A DNA stretch of 64,000 bases. It comes from DASWJZ01 sp963792885. Its GTDB lineage: Bacteria; Pseudomonadota; Alphaproteobacteria; Rhizobiales; Afifellaceae. The notes beneath the pieces were generated by a model that saw nothing but the letters and a program-made list of their open reading frames with translations, was not told where the DNA came from and searched no databases. Shown piece after piece: positions 19,262 through 28,317 of the stretch; the stretch's first letter is position 1, and each line of letters opens with the position of its first letter. The position numbers and the translations under genes are program-made. The stretch lies in assembly GCA_963792885.1 (NCBI GenBank), contig CAWBXX010000002.1:806001-870000 (forward strand), given 5' to 3'.

Positions 19262-20439
19262 CACCGAGCGCAAGCGACCTTCTCGTCGAGCTCGTGCGCG
19301 CGCCGAGCGTGACGCCGGACGGCTCCGCCGCGTTCGACGCTCTCGCGCGCCATCTCGTCCCCGTAGGCTTTGCGATCGAGCGGCCGACGTTCGCCGAGAC
19401 CGGCACGGCGCCCGTAGAGAATCTCTTCGCCGCGATCGGAAGCGGTGAGCGGCATTTGACACTCGCCGGCCACGTCGATGTCGTACCGCCAGGTCCCGAG
19501 GCGAGCTGGCGGCACCCGCCATTCGCGGCGGAGATCGTCGACGGCGTGCTCTACGGCCGCGGCGCCGTCGACATGAAGGGCGGGCTCGCCGCCATGCTCG
19601 CCGCAGCGCTCCGCTTCATCGCGCGATACGGCGACGACTTCGGTGGCAGGCTCTCCTTCCTCGTGACTGCTGACGAGGAAGGTGACGCGGTGAACGGCAC
19701 CCGCAAGCTCCTCGAATGGGCGAAGGCGAGGGGCGAGTGCTTCACCGCCGCGCTCGTCGGCGAGCCGACCAGCGCGAAAGTTGTCGGCGATCAGATCAAG
19801 GTCGGCCGTCGCGGTTCCTACTCCGCAAAGCTCGTCGTTGAAGGGCGTCAAGGCCACGCCGCTTATCCGGAGCTCGCCGACAACCCGATCCGCGGCCTGA
19901 CGCAGCTTCTCTTTGGTCTGCAGTCCGCTCCGCTCGACACAGGCTCCGAGCATTTCGGGCCGTCGTCGCTCGAAGTCGTCAGCGTCGATGTCGGCAATCC
20001 GGCCTGGAACGTCATTCCGGCGAACGCGACCGCGCGTTTCAACAGCCGCTTCAACGACTGCTGGACGCGCGAAACCCTCGAAGCCGAGATCAGCCGGCGG
20101 CTCGAGGCGGCAGCCGCAAACTCGCCGCTATCCGCCAAGCTGCCGATCCACTGGCGGCTTGAGCCCGAGCCGCCGCTTTCGGACGTGTTCGTGACGCGCG
20201 ACGAGGCCTTGATCGGAGTCGTGTCCGCCGCGATCGAGAAGGTCGTTGGCCGCCGCCCCGCTCTCTCGACGAGCGGCGGCACGTCCGACGCCCGATTTAT
20301 CAAGAACTATTGCCCGGTTGTGGAGTTCGGCCCGGTCGGCGCGACCATGCATCAGAGTGACGAACACGTTCCGCTCGCAGAGATCGAGACGGCCGCGGCG
20401 ATTTACGAAGAGCTCTTGCGCGCCTACTTCCAGCGATGA
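19258..20439 (+). CDS. dapE: succinyl-diaminopimelate desuccinylase
   Basis: A 393-residue dizinc hydrolase, M20 family, that forms LL-diaminopimelate for lysine and peptidoglycan. The metal-ligand motif LTLAGHVDVVPPG is followed by YGRGAVDMKGGLAAMLAA. The catalytic acidic pair lies in FLVTADEEGDAVNGTRK. Substrate-binding blocks STSGGTSDARFIKNYCPVVE and HQSDEHVPLAEI are intact. The start overlaps the DUF805 stop (ATGA), and the stop overlaps the next gene the same way. Confidence 0.95.
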   Translation: MTPSASDLLVELVRAPSVTPDGSAAFDALARHLVPVGFAIERPTFAETGTAPVENLFAAIGSGERHLTLAGHVDVVPPGPEASWRHPPFAAEIVDGVLYGRGAVDMKGGLAAMLAAALRFIARYGDDFGGRLSFLVTADEEGDAVNGTRKLLEWAKARGECFTAALVGEPTSAKVVGDQIKVGRRGSYSAKLVVEGRQGHAAYPELADNPIRGLTQLLFGLQSAPLDTGSEHFGPSSLEVVSVDVGNPAWNVIPANATARFNSRFNDCWTRETLEAEISRRLEAAAANSPLSAKLPIHWRLEPEPPLSDVFVTRDEALIGVVSAAIEKVVGRRPALSTSGGTSDARFIKNYCPVVEFGPVGATMHQSDEHVPLAEIETAAAIYEELLRAYFQR

Positions 20440-21020
20440 TGGGCGGGCTCAACACAATCCGCGACAATCTCGCCGGCGCTCTCGAGGTGATGCTGGGCCG
20501 CCGGGAAGGGCTCAACCGGCTTGACACATCGATCGACGGTTTCTGGCGCTCCTTCGGCGCGGTGATTCTGGTGGCGCCGTTTGCCGTCCTTTCGATCCTG
20601 AGCCAGCAGCCGCTTGCCGCCGAACCCGGCGCGGCGCCGGCACCGCTCACCGTCGCGCGCCTCGCGCTCGACGGGATCGCGCTCCTCGTCGACTGGTTCG
20701 CCTTTCCGCTCGTCTTCGCGATCCTCGCCAAGCCCTTCGGGTTCAGCTCGAACTATGTTCCGTTCATCGTGGCTCGGAACTGGGCATCGGTGATCATCGG
20801 CGCAATGGTGTCCGTCGTGCACGTGCTTCATCTTCTCGGCGTGCTGCCGACTGCGGCGCTCCCCTACGCGCTCCTCGTTGCGATCGCCGTTTCGCTGCGC
20901 TTCTCCTACGTGATCGCGCGCACGACGCTCTTCGTCTCCATGGCCGTAGCGCTTCCGATCGTGATCCTCGATCTGATGCTGAGCCTCACGATCTGGTCGG
21001 TGTTCGAGCGCTTCAGCTAG
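20436..21020 (+). CDS. conserved inner-membrane protein downstream of dapE
   Basis: A 194-residue polytopic membrane protein of unknown function. It begins with a soluble stretch (NLAGALEVMLGRREGLNRLD) and then has about five hydrophobic helices, including LVDWFAFPLVFAILAKPFGF and ALLVAIAVSLRFSYVIARTT. The start codon overlaps the dapE stop in ATGA, implying translational coupling. Rhizobial genomes carry a similar protein between dapE and truA. No catalytic motif is recognised. Confidence 0.8.
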   Translation: MMGGLNTIRDNLAGALEVMLGRREGLNRLDTSIDGFWRSFGAVILVAPFAVLSILSQQPLAAEPGAAPAPLTVARLALDGIALLVDWFAFPLVFAILAKPFGFSSNYVPFIVARNWASVIIGAMVSVVHVLHLLGVLPTAALPYALLVAIAVSLRFSYVIARTTLFVSMAVALPIVILDLMLSLTIWSVFERFS

Positions 21021-21066
21021 ATATGATCCCGAAGGGTGTGCACCGCGTCTTCGGAGGCCATCATGC
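21021..21066. repeat. degenerate rhizobial palindromic repeat at the truA 3' end
   Basis: TATGATCCCGAAGGGTGTGC is followed by ACCGCGTCTTCGGAGGCCAT and CATGCC. The order and spacing match the better-preserved copies at 2.3, 5.3 and 23.6 kb. Its right arm supplies the truA stop codon (TCA at 21061-21063 on the plus strand). It may serve as a terminator between convergent genes. Confidence 0.65.
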
Positions 21067-21819
21067 CGGAGACGGGTCTTTCGGGTAATCCACCCGCATC
21101 AGATAAAGTCCGTCGGGCGGCGCCACCGGGCCGGAGGCCTTGCGGTCGCGCGCTTCGAGCGCGTGCTGAAGATCGTCGGCGCTCCATCGCCCTTCGCCGA
21201 CGAGCTTCAGCGAGCCGACCAGCGAGCGCACCTGGTTGTGGAGGAACGAGCGGGCTGTCGCGCCGACAATGAGCTCGTCGCCCGACTTCAGCACGTCGAG
21301 CCGGTCGAGCGTACGCACCGGGCTCTTCGCCTGGCATTCGGTCGAGCGGAAGGTCGTGAAGTCGTGCGTGCCGACGAGGCGCTGCGCGGCGCGATGCATG
21401 GCGACGGCATCAAGCTGCCGTGCGACATGCCAGACGTGTCCGCGGTCGATGACCGGCGGCGCGCGTCGGATGAGGATGCGGTAGGAATAGTGGCGGCGGA
21501 TGGCTGAGTAGCGCGCGTCGAATCCGTTCGCGACGGCCTCGGCCTCGACGACGGCCACCGGCTCCGGGCGGAGATGGGCGTTGAGCCCGTCACGGAGCTT
21601 GTCGCTGCTCCATGCGCGCAGAAGGTCGAAATGCGTGACCTGCCCGAGCGCATGCACGCCTGCGTCGGTGCGCCCGGCGCCGCGGATCGTCGGCTCCTCG
21701 CCGGTCAAACGCTGAAGCGCTTCCTCGATCGCCTGCTGCACGGAGCGCCCGTTCGTCTGGCGCTGCCAGCCGACGAACGGCGCGCCGTCATACTCGACGG
21801 TCAGCTTGTAGCGCGGCAT
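21061..21819 (-). CDS. truA: tRNA pseudouridine(38-40) synthase
   Basis: A 252-residue enzyme that isomerises uridines 38-40 in tRNA anticodon arms. The catalytic Asp lies in the invariant GAGRTDAGVHALGQVTHF. Other family landmarks are YKLTVEYDGAPFVGWQRQ at the start, HDFTTFRSTECQAKSPVRT in the centre and RSFLHNQVRSLVGSLKLVGE near the end. The start lies inside the upstream acetyltransferase gene (32-base overlap). The stop lies within a palindromic repeat. Confidence 0.95.
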   Translation of the reverse strand: MPRYKLTVEYDGAPFVGWQRQTNGRSVQQAIEEALQRLTGEEPTIRGAGRTDAGVHALGQVTHFDLLRAWSSDKLRDGLNAHLRPEPVAVVEAEAVANGFDARYSAIRRHYSYRILIRRAPPVIDRGHVWHVARQLDAVAMHRAAQRLVGTHDFTTFRSTECQAKSPVRTLDRLDVLKSGDELIVGATARSFLHNQVRSLVGSLKLVGEGRWSADDLQHALEARDRKASGPVAPPDGLYLMRVDYPKDPSPA

Positions 21820-22384
21820 CGTCGGAGAGAAGGCGGAAGGCGTCTGGATAGACGAGGCGGCCCTCGGTGGGAGCGAAGCCGAAGGAGAGCGCCATCAGGA
21901 ATGGCGACTGGTATTCGCTCTCAAATCGTGCCGCGCGGCGGTTGTTGTAGCCGAAGCGGCCGTAATAGTCCGGCTCGCCGACGACCACCGACAGCGTTTC
22001 GCCGAGCGCGGCGAGGCATGCGTGCGATTCACGGATGAGCTGCGTGGCGATCCCCTGCTGCTGGTATTCCGGGTAGACGGCAAGCGGTGCGAGCGCGACG
22101 GCAGGAAACGGCTCATCGCCGCCTTCGACCGTCACGCGCGAGAAGGCAACATAACCCACAACGACCCCGCGGTCCTCGGCGGCGAGCGACACGACAATCG
22201 CACCGTCGCTCCTCAGCCGGTCGACGAGCAGCGCCTCGCCCGAGCCCGGGAATGAGGCCTCCAGGAGCTCGCGGATCTGCGGCTGGTCGCGGAGCTCCTC
22301 CCCGCGCAGAACGACGACGTCGTCGCCGGGCGGCTCCAGCGTCGCCTCGAGAAGGCGTTCAGAGGGGTTCTTGATCCAACTCAA
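21788..22384 (-). CDS. GNAT family N-acetyltransferase (YhbS-like)
   Basis: A 198-residue protein with a GNAT fold. The acetyl-CoA binding motif is VALAPLAVYPEYQQQGIATQ followed by LIRESHACL. The segment VVVGEPDYYGRFGYNNRRAA is typical of the YhbS-like subgroup, whose substrates are mostly unknown. The start is a TTG at 22384, supported by GGAG eight bases upstream and the lack of an upstream ATG. It overlaps truA by 32 bases, and the two are probably co-transcribed. Confidence 0.88.
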   Translation of the reverse strand: MSWIKNPSERLLEATLEPPGDDVVVLRGEELRDQPQIRELLEASFPGSGEALLVDRLRSDGAIVVSLAAEDRGVVVGYVAFSRVTVEGGDEPFPAVALAPLAVYPEYQQQGIATQLIRESHACLAALGETLSVVVGEPDYYGRFGYNNRRAARFESEYQSPFLMALSFGFAPTEGRLVYPDAFRLLSDDAALQADRRV

Positions 22385-22575
22385 GATGCGGCTCCGAAGA
22401 GTGTGTCACTAGCGATTTCGGAAAAGTCGGCAAGGGTCAATCCGGAGCTCCAGGCCATGGACAGGGCGGCGCGCGCAGGTGCATGCCGTCACGGGATATC
22501 GGTCGTATCAATTCTCGCCGATTCCAAGGGCTTCGGTCACGCCGGCCTGGTGCGCGCCGACGGGGTCTGCATCCC

Positions 22576-23526
22576 TCAGCCCGAGGCGCTTCCGGCCAAC
22601 ATCGAGCCAGGTTCAAGTCTCGCGCCGCGCGCGAACGCCGCGGCATCGACGGGTTGTCTCCCCGCCCGCTGCAGCTCGGCGAGCTCGACGGCTCCCTCGC
22701 CGCATGCGACGACAAGCGGCTCGACGCTGAGCACCGTGCCGGCAACGCCGGAGCCGGCTGCCAGGCACGAGCGCAGCGCCTTGACCCGCTCCGTGCGTTT
22801 CCCCGACGGGATCTCGAACCAGGCACCGGGGAAGGGGGAGAGCCCGCGGATGTGGTTGTGCACGCTGGCGGCGCTTCGCGCCCAGTCGATCCGCGTCTCG
22901 GCCTTCTCGATCTTTTTCGCATAGGTGACGCCGGACTCGATCTGCGGCGTGCATTCGAGCGTACCTGCTTCGACCGCATGGAGCGCGCGCGCCATCACGT
23001 CGGCGCCGAGCGCCGCCAGCCGGTCGTGCAGCTCGCCTGCGGTCTCGTCGGCGCCGATCGGCACCCGTTCGGCAAGGCACACAGGACCGGTGTCGAGCCC
23101 TTCCTCCATGCGCATCGCCATGACGGCGGTCTCGCGGTCGCCGGCCATAAGCGCACGCTGGATCGGCGCGGCGCCACGCCAGCGCGGGAGCGCCGAGGCG
23201 TGCAGGTTGAGGCAGCCGTGGCGCGGCGCCTCGAGAATCGGCTTCGGCAGGATCAGCCCGTAGGCGACGACGACCGCCACATCCGCCTGGTGCGAAGCGA
23301 AGAGCTTCTCTGCCGCTGCAATCCGAAGCGTCTTCGGCATGACGATGGGCATGTCGAGCTCGCGCGCCTTCTCGTGCACCGGCGAGGGCTGCTCGGCCAT
23401 GCCACGCCCGGCCGGCCTCGGCGGCTGCGTGTAGACGGCGACGATGTCGTGACCGGCGGCGGCAAGCTTCGAAAGCGTCGGCACGGAGAAATCCGGCGTG
23501 CCCATGAAGACGACGCGGAGCGCCAT
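22576..23526 (-). CDS. fmt: methionyl-tRNA formyltransferase
   Basis: A 316-residue enzyme that formylates initiator Met-tRNA using 10-formyl-tetrahydrofolate. The start at 23526 gives MALRVVFMGTPDFSVPTLSK. The active-site block is NLHASALPRWRGAAPIQRAL with downstream MRMEEGLDTGPV. The C-terminal tRNA-binding domain contains HNHIRGLSPFPGAWFEI. The last 20 or so residues diverge from the usual ending, so the exact stop could be affected by an indel. It lies downstream of def on the same strand, a classic pairing. Confidence 0.94.
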   Translation of the reverse strand: MALRVVFMGTPDFSVPTLSKLAAAGHDIVAVYTQPPRPAGRGMAEQPSPVHEKARELDMPIVMPKTLRIAAAEKLFASHQADVAVVVAYGLILPKPILEAPRHGCLNLHASALPRWRGAAPIQRALMAGDRETAVMAMRMEEGLDTGPVCLAERVPIGADETAGELHDRLAALGADVMARALHAVEAGTLECTPQIESGVTYAKKIEKAETRIDWARSAASVHNHIRGLSPFPGAWFEIPSGKRTERVKALRSCLAAGSGVAGTVLSVEPLVVACGEGAVELAELQRAGRQPVDAAAFARGARLEPGSMLAGSASG

Positions 23527-23574
23527 TCTCAGAGCCCGGGCAGCGCCGGGCCGCGCGCTCTTCCTCTTTGCCGG

Positions 23575-23622
23575 AGCATGATCTTCTCCGAAAACCGTTT
23601 CCCACTTTTCGGGATCATGCTC
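23575..23622. repeat. rhizobial palindromic intergenic repeat, inverted copy
   Basis: This copy lies in reverse orientation: AGCATGATCTTCTCCGAAAA, then CCGTTTCCCACTTTTCGGGA and TCATGCT. It fills most of the gap between def and fmt on the minus strand and ends at the def stop codon. The two arms are complementary over ATGATC and CCGAAAA, so the transcript can fold. It may tune expression between the two genes. Confidence 0.85.
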
Positions 23623-24158
23623 TAGATCCGGTGCTGGCGCTGGCGTTCCTTTTCGCGCGCCGCCTTGGCAAATTTCTTCACGACCAGGTCGCGCTTCAGC
23701 TTCGAGAGATAGTCGATGAAGAGCACGCCGTTCAAATGGTCGATCTCGTGCTGGACGCAGGTTGCGAGCAGCCCCTCCGCATCGCGCTCGTGCTCCTTGC
23801 CCTCGTAGTCGACATAGCGGAATCGGACCTTTGCCGGTCGCTCGACCTCCGCGTAATAGTCGGGGATCGAAAGGCAGCCCTCCTCGTAGGTGGAGCGCTC
23901 GTCTTCCGACGCCCACACGATCTCCGGATTGACCAGGAAGAGCGGGCTCCTCTCCTCGTCCTCGCGGGCGACGTCGATGGTGACGATGCGGCGCGGCTCG
24001 CCGACCTGGATCGCGGCAAGGCCGATTCCGGGCGCCTCGTACATGGTCTTCAGCATCTCGTCCATGAAGCGCCGCGTCGCGTCGTCGACGGTCTCGACGG
24101 GAGCGCTTTTCTGCCGAAGGACGGGATCGGGAAGGGTAAGGATCTCAAGCGTGCTCAC
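23622..24158 (-). CDS. def: peptide deformylase
   Basis: A 178-residue metalloenzyme that removes the N-formyl group from nascent proteins. All three PDF motifs are present: APGIGLAAIQVG, EEGCLSIPD with the Cys ligand, and the metal-binding HEIDHLNG. A GTG start at 24158 (VSTLEILTLPDPVLRQ) is preferred because homologues start there; a TTG at 24194 would extend it by 12 residues. The gene precedes fmt on the same strand. Confidence 0.95.
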   Translation of the reverse strand: MSTLEILTLPDPVLRQKSAPVETVDDATRRFMDEMLKTMYEAPGIGLAAIQVGEPRRIVTIDVAREDEERSPLFLVNPEIVWASEDERSTYEEGCLSIPDYYAEVERPAKVRFRYVDYEGKEHERDAEGLLATCVQHEIDHLNGVLFIDYLSKLKRDLVVKKFAKAAREKERQRQHRI

Positions 24159-24206
24159 GGCCCGCGAGATAGGGGCTGCCGCAGCGTGGGTCAATCAGGA
24201 GCCGGC

Positions 24207-25559
24207 CTAGGCCGGCAGGTTGAGCACCGCCCGCAACCCACCCCCTGCGCGATTCTCCAGCCTTACGTCCCCGCCATGCGCGCGGGCGATGGAGCGTGCT
24301 ATCGCCAGTCCGAGTCCTGCGCCACCAGTCTCGCGGCTGCGCGAGCCCTCCAGCCGTACAAACGGATCGAACACGTGGTCAAGCTCGGCGGCCGGGATTC
24401 CCGGTCCGTCGTCTTCGATGACGATTCGGACTTCGTCGGCGGCTTTCTCGACCTTGGCCCGGGCGCGGACGCCGTAGAAGGCGGCGTTGTCGATCAGGTT
24501 CATGATGGCACGGCGGAGTGCGAAGGGCCGGCATCTCACCGTGACGGACGGCGAGTCTTCGAAGGATGCCTCCCGTCCGCTCGCCGCGACATCGTCGACG
24601 ACGCTCTCGACCAGCGCCGATATGTCGGTCTCGCGGCTCTCCTCCGTCTCCGCGTCGCCGCGAGCGAATGCAAGCGTCGCGTCGGTCATCGCCTGCATCT
24701 CGGAGAGCGTCTCGAGCACCTTCGCCTTCATCTCCTCGTCCTCGACGAACTCAGCCCTGAGCCTGAGGCTGGTGATCGGCGTGCGCAAATCGTGGGCTAT
24801 CGCGGCAAGCATCGCCGTGCGGTCGCGGATGAAGCGGTCGAGGCGCTCGCGCATGCGGTTGAAGGCGACGTTCGCCTGCCGCGTCTCCCGCGGGCCCGTC
24901 TCGGGGAGCGGTGCGAAAGTCTCGCCTCGCCCGAGCCGGTCGGCTGCAACGGCGAGCTGGCGGAGCGGCCGGCTCGCAAAGCCGACGCCGAGCGCTCCGA
25001 CCGCGCCGACGGCAAGCGCGGAGATCAGGAACGAGGTGAGGAACGGGCGCCCGAGCGGCGGCACCGGCGGCCGATCGGCCGACGCGTTGAGCCACTGCCC
25101 GTCCGTCATATGCACCGAGGCGCGCACCCACGCCGGCTCATGGTGGCGAGGTGGTCTCCGGCCGGCGCCGTCGTCATCGCCGGGCGGACCGCGCCAGGGC
25201 GGCCCGCCGAGCGTGATGCGCACGTCCTCGACCGGCTTCTTCATCGCCGAGGCAAGCCCGGCGCCGAGGCCGCTGTCGTCGATGCGGTCCGGCGGGACGA
25301 TCGGCGTCGGGTCGAGCGTCACGTTGAAGATCGGGGAGCTCGTCGCAGCGATCACGCGGCGTTGCATGTCCGGCGCTGATTCGTCGAGGATCTCAACGAG
25401 CGAGACGAGCCGCACGAAGAGGTCTTCGCGATAGGCGCTGCGGAAGGCCGCGATCCGCTCACCGGAGAAAAGCGCGAAGGAGAGCGCCTGCGCGAGCACC
25501 AGCGTCAGGATGAGGAGTGCTGCGAGCCGCCCCGCGAGGCTTGTCGGCCAAAGCCTCAT
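24207..25559 (-). CDS. sensor histidine kinase with HAMP domain
   Basis: A 450-residue membrane kinase. An N-terminal membrane helix (LAGRLAALLILTLVLAQALS), a periplasmic region of about 110 residues with a Pro/Gly-rich stretch, and a second helix near residue 165 lead to a HAMP segment. The phosphoacceptor His is in AAIAHDLRTPITSLRLRAEF. The ATP-binding boxes are NLIDNAAFYG, DDGPGIP and GAGLGLAIARSIARAHGG. It is encoded directly after its response regulator with overlapping stop and start. The stimulus is unknown. Confidence 0.93.
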   Translation of the reverse strand: MRLWPTSLAGRLAALLILTLVLAQALSFALFSGERIAAFRSAYREDLFVRLVSLVEILDESAPDMQRRVIAATSSPIFNVTLDPTPIVPPDRIDDSGLGAGLASAMKKPVEDVRITLGGPPWRGPPGDDDGAGRRPPRHHEPAWVRASVHMTDGQWLNASADRPPVPPLGRPFLTSFLISALAVGAVGALGVGFASRPLRQLAVAADRLGRGETFAPLPETGPRETRQANVAFNRMRERLDRFIRDRTAMLAAIAHDLRTPITSLRLRAEFVEDEEMKAKVLETLSEMQAMTDATLAFARGDAETEESRETDISALVESVVDDVAASGREASFEDSPSVTVRCRPFALRRAIMNLIDNAAFYGVRARAKVEKAADEVRIVIEDDGPGIPAAELDHVFDPFVRLEGSRSRETGGAGLGLAIARSIARAHGGDVRLENRAGGGLRAVLNLPA

Positions 25560-26272
25560 AGCGCTTTCACCTCGCCGGCGAAGCTGTAGCCGTCGCCCCA
25601 GGCGGTCTTGATGAGCTCCGGCGAGCGCGGGTCGCGCTCGATCTTCTTCCGGAGCCGGCTGATCTGGTTGTCGATCGACCGGTCGAAGGGCTGCGCCGAT
25701 CGTCCGCGCGTCAGGTCCAGGAGCTGGTCGCGGGTGAGCACCATGCCAGGGCGCTCCACGAGCACGGCGAGCAGGCGGAACTCGCCGCTCGAGAGCGGCA
25801 CAAAGACCCCCTTGTCGTCAACGAGCTCACGGCGCGAGAGATCGAGCGTCCAGCGATCGAAGCCGAGCTTGCCTTTGGCCGCCGGCTGGCGCCCCGTCGG
25901 CGCCTGCGCCCGGCGCAGAACCGCCTTGATCCGCGCCAGGAGCTCGCGCGGGTTGAAGGGCTTCGCGACATAATCGTCGGCGCCGACTTCGAGCCCGACG
26001 ATGCGGTCGGTCTCCTCGCCCATGGCAGTCAAGAGGATCACCGGGATGTCGGTGCTCTCGCGCAGGAATCGGGTGAGCGACAGCCCGTCCTCGCCCGGCA
26101 TCATGATGTCGAGCACGACGAGATCGACGTCGGCCGCCTGAAGCGTCTTGCGTGCGGCCGCCGCCGCCTCCGCGACGCTCGTGCGGAAGCCATGCTTGGC
26201 GAGAAACCGCGCGAGAAGATCGCGGATGTCGCGGTGGTCGTCGACGACCAGGATGTGCGGCGTGCGCTCCAT
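25556..26272 (-). CDS. OmpR/PhoB-type response regulator
   Basis: A 238-residue two-domain regulator. The receiver domain has the acidic pocket VDDHRD, the phosphorylated Asp in VVLDIMMPGEDG and the Lys in DDYVAKPFNPREL. The winged-helix output domain spans about residues 135-235 (LSSGEFRLLAVLVERPGMVL then RSIDNQISRLRKKIERDPRS). It is the first gene of the two-component operon, and its stop overlaps the kinase start. It is transcribed divergently from the EF-hand protein gene, a plausible target. Confidence 0.94.
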   Translation of the reverse strand: MERTPHILVVDDHRDIRDLLARFLAKHGFRTSVAEAAAAARKTLQAADVDLVVLDIMMPGEDGLSLTRFLRESTDIPVILLTAMGEETDRIVGLEVGADDYVAKPFNPRELLARIKAVLRRAQAPTGRQPAAKGKLGFDRWTLDLSRRELVDDKGVFVPLSSGEFRLLAVLVERPGMVLTRDQLLDLTRGRSAQPFDRSIDNQISRLRKKIERDPRSPELIKTAWGDGYSFAGEVKAL

Positions 26273-26444
26273 GAGTTCGACCTATCCCGAGTTTCCCAGG
26301 GAGACCTGAGAAAATTGTAACAGAGTGTGTCAGCCGCCGGGTTCCGCCAGAAATCGCGACAAAAACGGTGGCTTAAGCCGAAAATTCTGCGACATCCGCC
26401 CTCCATCTTCCGGGTCACTGAGGGAGCCCCTGAAGGAGATTGAG

Positions 26445-27026
26445 ATGAGAAAGAGTGTGAAGATGGCGCTTGCGACCAGCGCGCTTGCCGTGGCCGGCGG
26501 ATTGTTCCTGGTCGGATCGAGCTTTGCAGAACGCGGCCCAGGCCCAGGCGGTCCGGGAGGCATGGGGCCGATGGGCGGCTTCGGCGAAATTCAGCGCGAG
26601 ATGCTGAAGGACGTCGATACCAACGGCGACGGCGCGCTGTCGCAGGACGAGATCAACGCGACGATCAATGTCCGCTTCGCCGAGTTCGACGCCGACAAGA
26701 ACGGCAGCCTGTCGCTCGAGGAATTCCAGGCGCTTTGGGCGGAGATCACCAAGCCGATTTCCGTGCGGGCCTTCCAGTTCCTCGACCCGAACGGCGACGC
26801 GCAGGTCTCCAAGTCCGAGCTCGACGACCGCTTCGGCGGCATGGTCGCCCGCTTCGACCGCAACGGCGACGGCATGCTTTCGCCTGCCGATCACCAGCGG
26901 CCCGGCCCGGGAGACCACGGCCCACGCCGGATGTCTGACGGAGGTCCGCGCGGCTGGTTCGGCCACGGCCCCCACGGCTGGTGGGGCCAAGGCCAGCCCG
27001 GCGGTGACGACGGCGGAAACCAATAG
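26445..27026 (+). CDS. secreted EF-hand calcium-binding protein
   Basis: A 193-residue protein with an N-terminal signal peptide (MRKSVKMALATSALAVAGGL, cleavage near SSFAERG). Four EF-hand loops are visible: DTNGDGALSQDE, DADKNGSLSLEE, DPNGDAQVSKSE and DRNGDGMLSPAD, all with Asp/Asn ligands in order. The C-terminus is rich in Gly, Pro, His and Trp (WFGHGPHGWWGQGQPGG). A start at 26445 has AAGGAG seven bases upstream. It lies divergent from the two-component genes, which suggests but does not prove control by them. A strong terminator follows. Confidence 0.88.
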   Translation: MRKSVKMALATSALAVAGGLFLVGSSFAERGPGPGGPGGMGPMGGFGEIQREMLKDVDTNGDGALSQDEINATINVRFAEFDADKNGSLSLEEFQALWAEITKPISVRAFQFLDPNGDAQVSKSELDDRFGGMVARFDRNGDGMLSPADHQRPGPGDHGPRRMSDGGPRGWFGHGPHGWWGQGQPGGDDGGNQ

Positions 27027-27084
27027 CCGATCCGCGGCCGCGACCGGCGCTCACGCCCCCACCGCCGGTCGTGACGTGTGAAAC

Positions 27085-27117
27085 GGAAGCCCCGAAGCGA
27101 CCAGCTTCGGGGCTTCC
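27085..27117 (+). terminator. strong hairpin after the EF-hand gene
   Basis: A perfect 14-base stem GGAAGCCCCGAAGC pairs with GCTTCGGGGCTTCC around the five-base loop GACCA. No long T-run follows. It lies between the EF-hand gene and rmuC on the same strand and probably ends the first transcript. Confidence 0.85.
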
Positions 27118-27141
27118 GGACGAATTCGGCTAGGGTGGGGC

Positions 27142-28305
27142 GTGGAAACAATCCCTTCAGGCGGCGGAATGGCGATCGCGTTGGCGGTCGCCGCGCTTGC
27201 CGTCGTGCTCGTCGCCACCGTCCTGATCATCTGGGGCCAGCGCCGCTTGAGGAGCGTCGTCGGCGAGCAAGCGGCGGCGCAGAAGAGCGAGCTCGAAGGC
27301 CAGATCGGCACGCTTCTTAGGGCGCAGTCGGAGATGACCGGCCGCATGCAGGCGATGTCGGAGCTGATAGGCAACCGCCAGGCGGAGCTGACGCAGTCGC
27401 TTTCGCAGCGCCTCGACGGCATGACGCATCGGCTGAACCAGTCGATGGGCGACGCGACGAAGACCACGCACGAGAACCTGAAGAGCCTGCACGAGCGACT
27501 GGCGGTGCTCGATTCCGCTCAAGCGAACATCTCGGCGCTCGCCGGCCAGGTGACGACGCTGTCGAACATCCTCGCCAACAAGCAGACGCGCGGCGCCTTC
27601 GGGCAGGGGCGCATGGAGGCGATCGTCTCCGACAATCTCCCGGCCGGCGCTTACGCCTTCCAATTCACGCTGAAATCGGGCGGCCGGCCGGATTGCGTGA
27701 TCCATCTGCCGAACGACACGCCGCCGCTCGTCGTTGACGCGAAGTTCCCGCTCGAGGCCTACAACGCGTTGAAGGCGGCCGCGAGCCCGGACGCGCTCAA
27801 GGCGGCGCAGCAGCAGTTCCGCAACGACGTGACGAAGCACATCCGCGATATCTCCGAGAAATATCTCGTGCCGGGCGAGACGCACGACACGGCCTTCATG
27901 TTCGTGCCGTCGGAATCCGTCTTCGCGGAGATCCACGAGAGCTTCGACCAGCTGGTGCAGCTTGCCTACCGCCTGCGCGTAATCATCGTTTCGCCGTCGC
28001 TGCTGCTCCTGTCGATCCAGGTCATCCAGCAGGTGCTGCGCGATCACCGGCTGCGCGAGCAGGCGCACGTCATCCAGGACGAGGTCAGGATGATGATGCT
28101 CGACGTGGAGCGTCTCGACGACCGCGTCCGGAAGCTCGGCGCACATTTCGGCGCCGTGCAGAGGGACGTCGAGCAGGTTCTGATCTCAAGCGACAAGGTG
28201 ACGAAGCGAGGCCGTGCCATCAGCGAAATCGGCGTCGAGCAGGTCGAGGCCGCACCGCAGCCGAAGCGGATCGAGGAATCCGATCTGTTCAAGGCTGGGA
28301 AATAG
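27142..28305 (+). CDS. rmuC: DNA recombination protein RmuC
   Basis: A 387-residue protein with an N-terminal membrane helix (GMAIALAVAALAVVLVATVL). A long coiled-coil region (about residues 40-130, e.g. SQRLDGMTHRLNQSMGDATK) follows. The RmuC nuclease-like core has VSDNLPAGAYAFQFTLKSGG, LVVDAKFPLEAYNALK and DTAFMFVPSESVFAEIHESF. RmuC limits inversions and processes DNA ends in E. coli; the catalytic role is inferred from the PD-(D/E)XK-like fold. The start is a GTG at 27142. Confidence 0.93.
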   Translation: METIPSGGGMAIALAVAALAVVLVATVLIIWGQRRLRSVVGEQAAAQKSELEGQIGTLLRAQSEMTGRMQAMSELIGNRQAELTQSLSQRLDGMTHRLNQSMGDATKTTHENLKSLHERLAVLDSAQANISALAGQVTTLSNILANKQTRGAFGQGRMEAIVSDNLPAGAYAFQFTLKSGGRPDCVIHLPNDTPPLVVDAKFPLEAYNALKAAASPDALKAAQQQFRNDVTKHIRDISEKYLVPGETHDTAFMFVPSESVFAEIHESFDQLVQLAYRLRVIIVSPSLLLLSIQVIQQVLRDHRLREQAHVIQDEVRMMMLDVERLDDRVRKLGAHFGAVQRDVEQVLISSDKVTKRGRAISEIGVEQVEAAPQPKRIEESDLFKAGK

Positions 28306-28317
28306 CTTGGCATAGAA

